Source: Candidatus Gastranaerophilales bacterium
Lineage (GTDB): Bacteria; Cyanobacteriota; Vampirovibrionia; Gastranaerophilales; Gastranaerophilaceae
Direction of reading: 5' to 3'
Assembly: GCA_944326495.1 (NCBI GenBank)
Contig: CALVEE010000087.1
Coordinates: 1-5,272 of the forward strand
DNA length: 5,272 bases
The position numbers and the translations under genes are program-made. Below, in pieces: positions 5,160 through 5,272 of this stretch. The notes below the pieces were generated by a model, which did not search any database, was not told the DNA's origin, and saw only the letters and a list, made by a program, of their open reading frames with translations. Within the stretch, counting starts at the first letter, position 1, and every line of letters starts with the position of its first letter.

Positions 5160-5272
5160 ATGATTAGAAAAACAGTCTTAACAGCTATTGCATTGCTAAC
5201 ATTGCTGTGCGTTAGGGCTCAAGCGGAACCTACACCGGAGCATGTTATCAAAGAAACCATCGTTAAACATTC
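5160..5272 (+). CDS. Exported protein with Sec signal peptide, N-terminal part, cut by the window edge
   Basis: Only 37 codons are present. Residues 1-4 (MIRK) are the positive n-region, 5-18 (TVLTAIALLTLLCV) the hydrophobic core, and RAQA (19-22) a signal peptidase I site before EPTPEHVIKETIVKH. Cys17 is not in a lipobox (Leu precedes it and no Gly/Ala/Ser), so a lipoprotein is unlikely. The product should be periplasmic or outer-membrane. Start: ATG at 5160 with AAGAGGA 5 nt upstream. It follows the gate gene on the same strand after a 324-bp leader with its own promoter candidates. The short helix after the signal peptide would suit FlgA, the P-ring chaperone of flagella, but this is too little sequence to claim it. 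If it is FlgA, the system would be flagellar after all. Confidence 0.75.
   Translation, partial: MIRKTVLTAIALLTLLCVRAQAEPTPEHVIKETIVKH

Noticed and set aside
5160..5272. Lipoprotein signal peptide at Cys17
   Set aside because: Leu at -1 and no Gly/Ala/Ser there violates the lipobox, and a good RAQA signal peptidase I site follows.

Overview
The window suggests an AT-rich bacterium with a Gram-negative-type envelope, because it carries type III secretion/flagellar export parts and a Sec-type exported protein. The overall feel (low GC, gut-type Melainabacteria/Gastranaerophilales or a similarly deep lineage) is only a guess; nothing in the window fixes the taxon.

Layout: (1) Positions 1-104, minus strand, hold the 5' end of speD (S-adenosylmethionine decarboxylase), starting at a TTG behind a strong Shine-Dalgarno sequence and running off the left edge. 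(2) Positions 105-938 hold no gene I can support. The stretch is rich in structure: an AU-rich terminator-like hairpin and three strong hairpins in the speD leader direction (176-395), a 3 x 14 bp polypyrimidine tandem repeat (465-506), and a GC-richer stretch of small stems (507-735) that ends at a terminator-like hairpin (799-824). A -10 box (897-902) then starts the rightward operon. (3) Positions 939-4835 are a tight rightward operon of three genes: a 346-aa FliG-like/coiled-coil protein with no confident family, a FliH/SctL-type ATPase stator (252 aa), and a 696-aa FlhA/SctV export gate. (4) Positions 4836-5159 are non-coding, with two tandem promoter candidates and a nested set of helices whose last segments could pair with the next gene's Shine-Dalgarno sequence. 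(5) Positions 5160-5272 hold the start of a gene with a clear Sec signal peptide, cut by the right edge.

How it fits together: the operon encodes cytoplasmic and inner-membrane parts of a type III export machine. The FliH/SctL protein would hold the export ATPase, the FlhA/SctV protein is the nonameric export gate, and the first gene sits where fliG (flagellum) or sctK (injectisome) usually sits. The most interesting point is that the gate protein carries the sequence hallmarks of non-flagellar SctV, not flagellar FlhA, while the first protein has only weak FliG-like repeats and no room for the torque-generating domain. This could be a divergent, possibly undescribed non-flagellar type III secretion system, though a divergent flagellum is not excluded. 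A second theme is non-coding structure: both intergenic regions hold unexplained folded RNA candidates next to speD and to the exported-protein gene.
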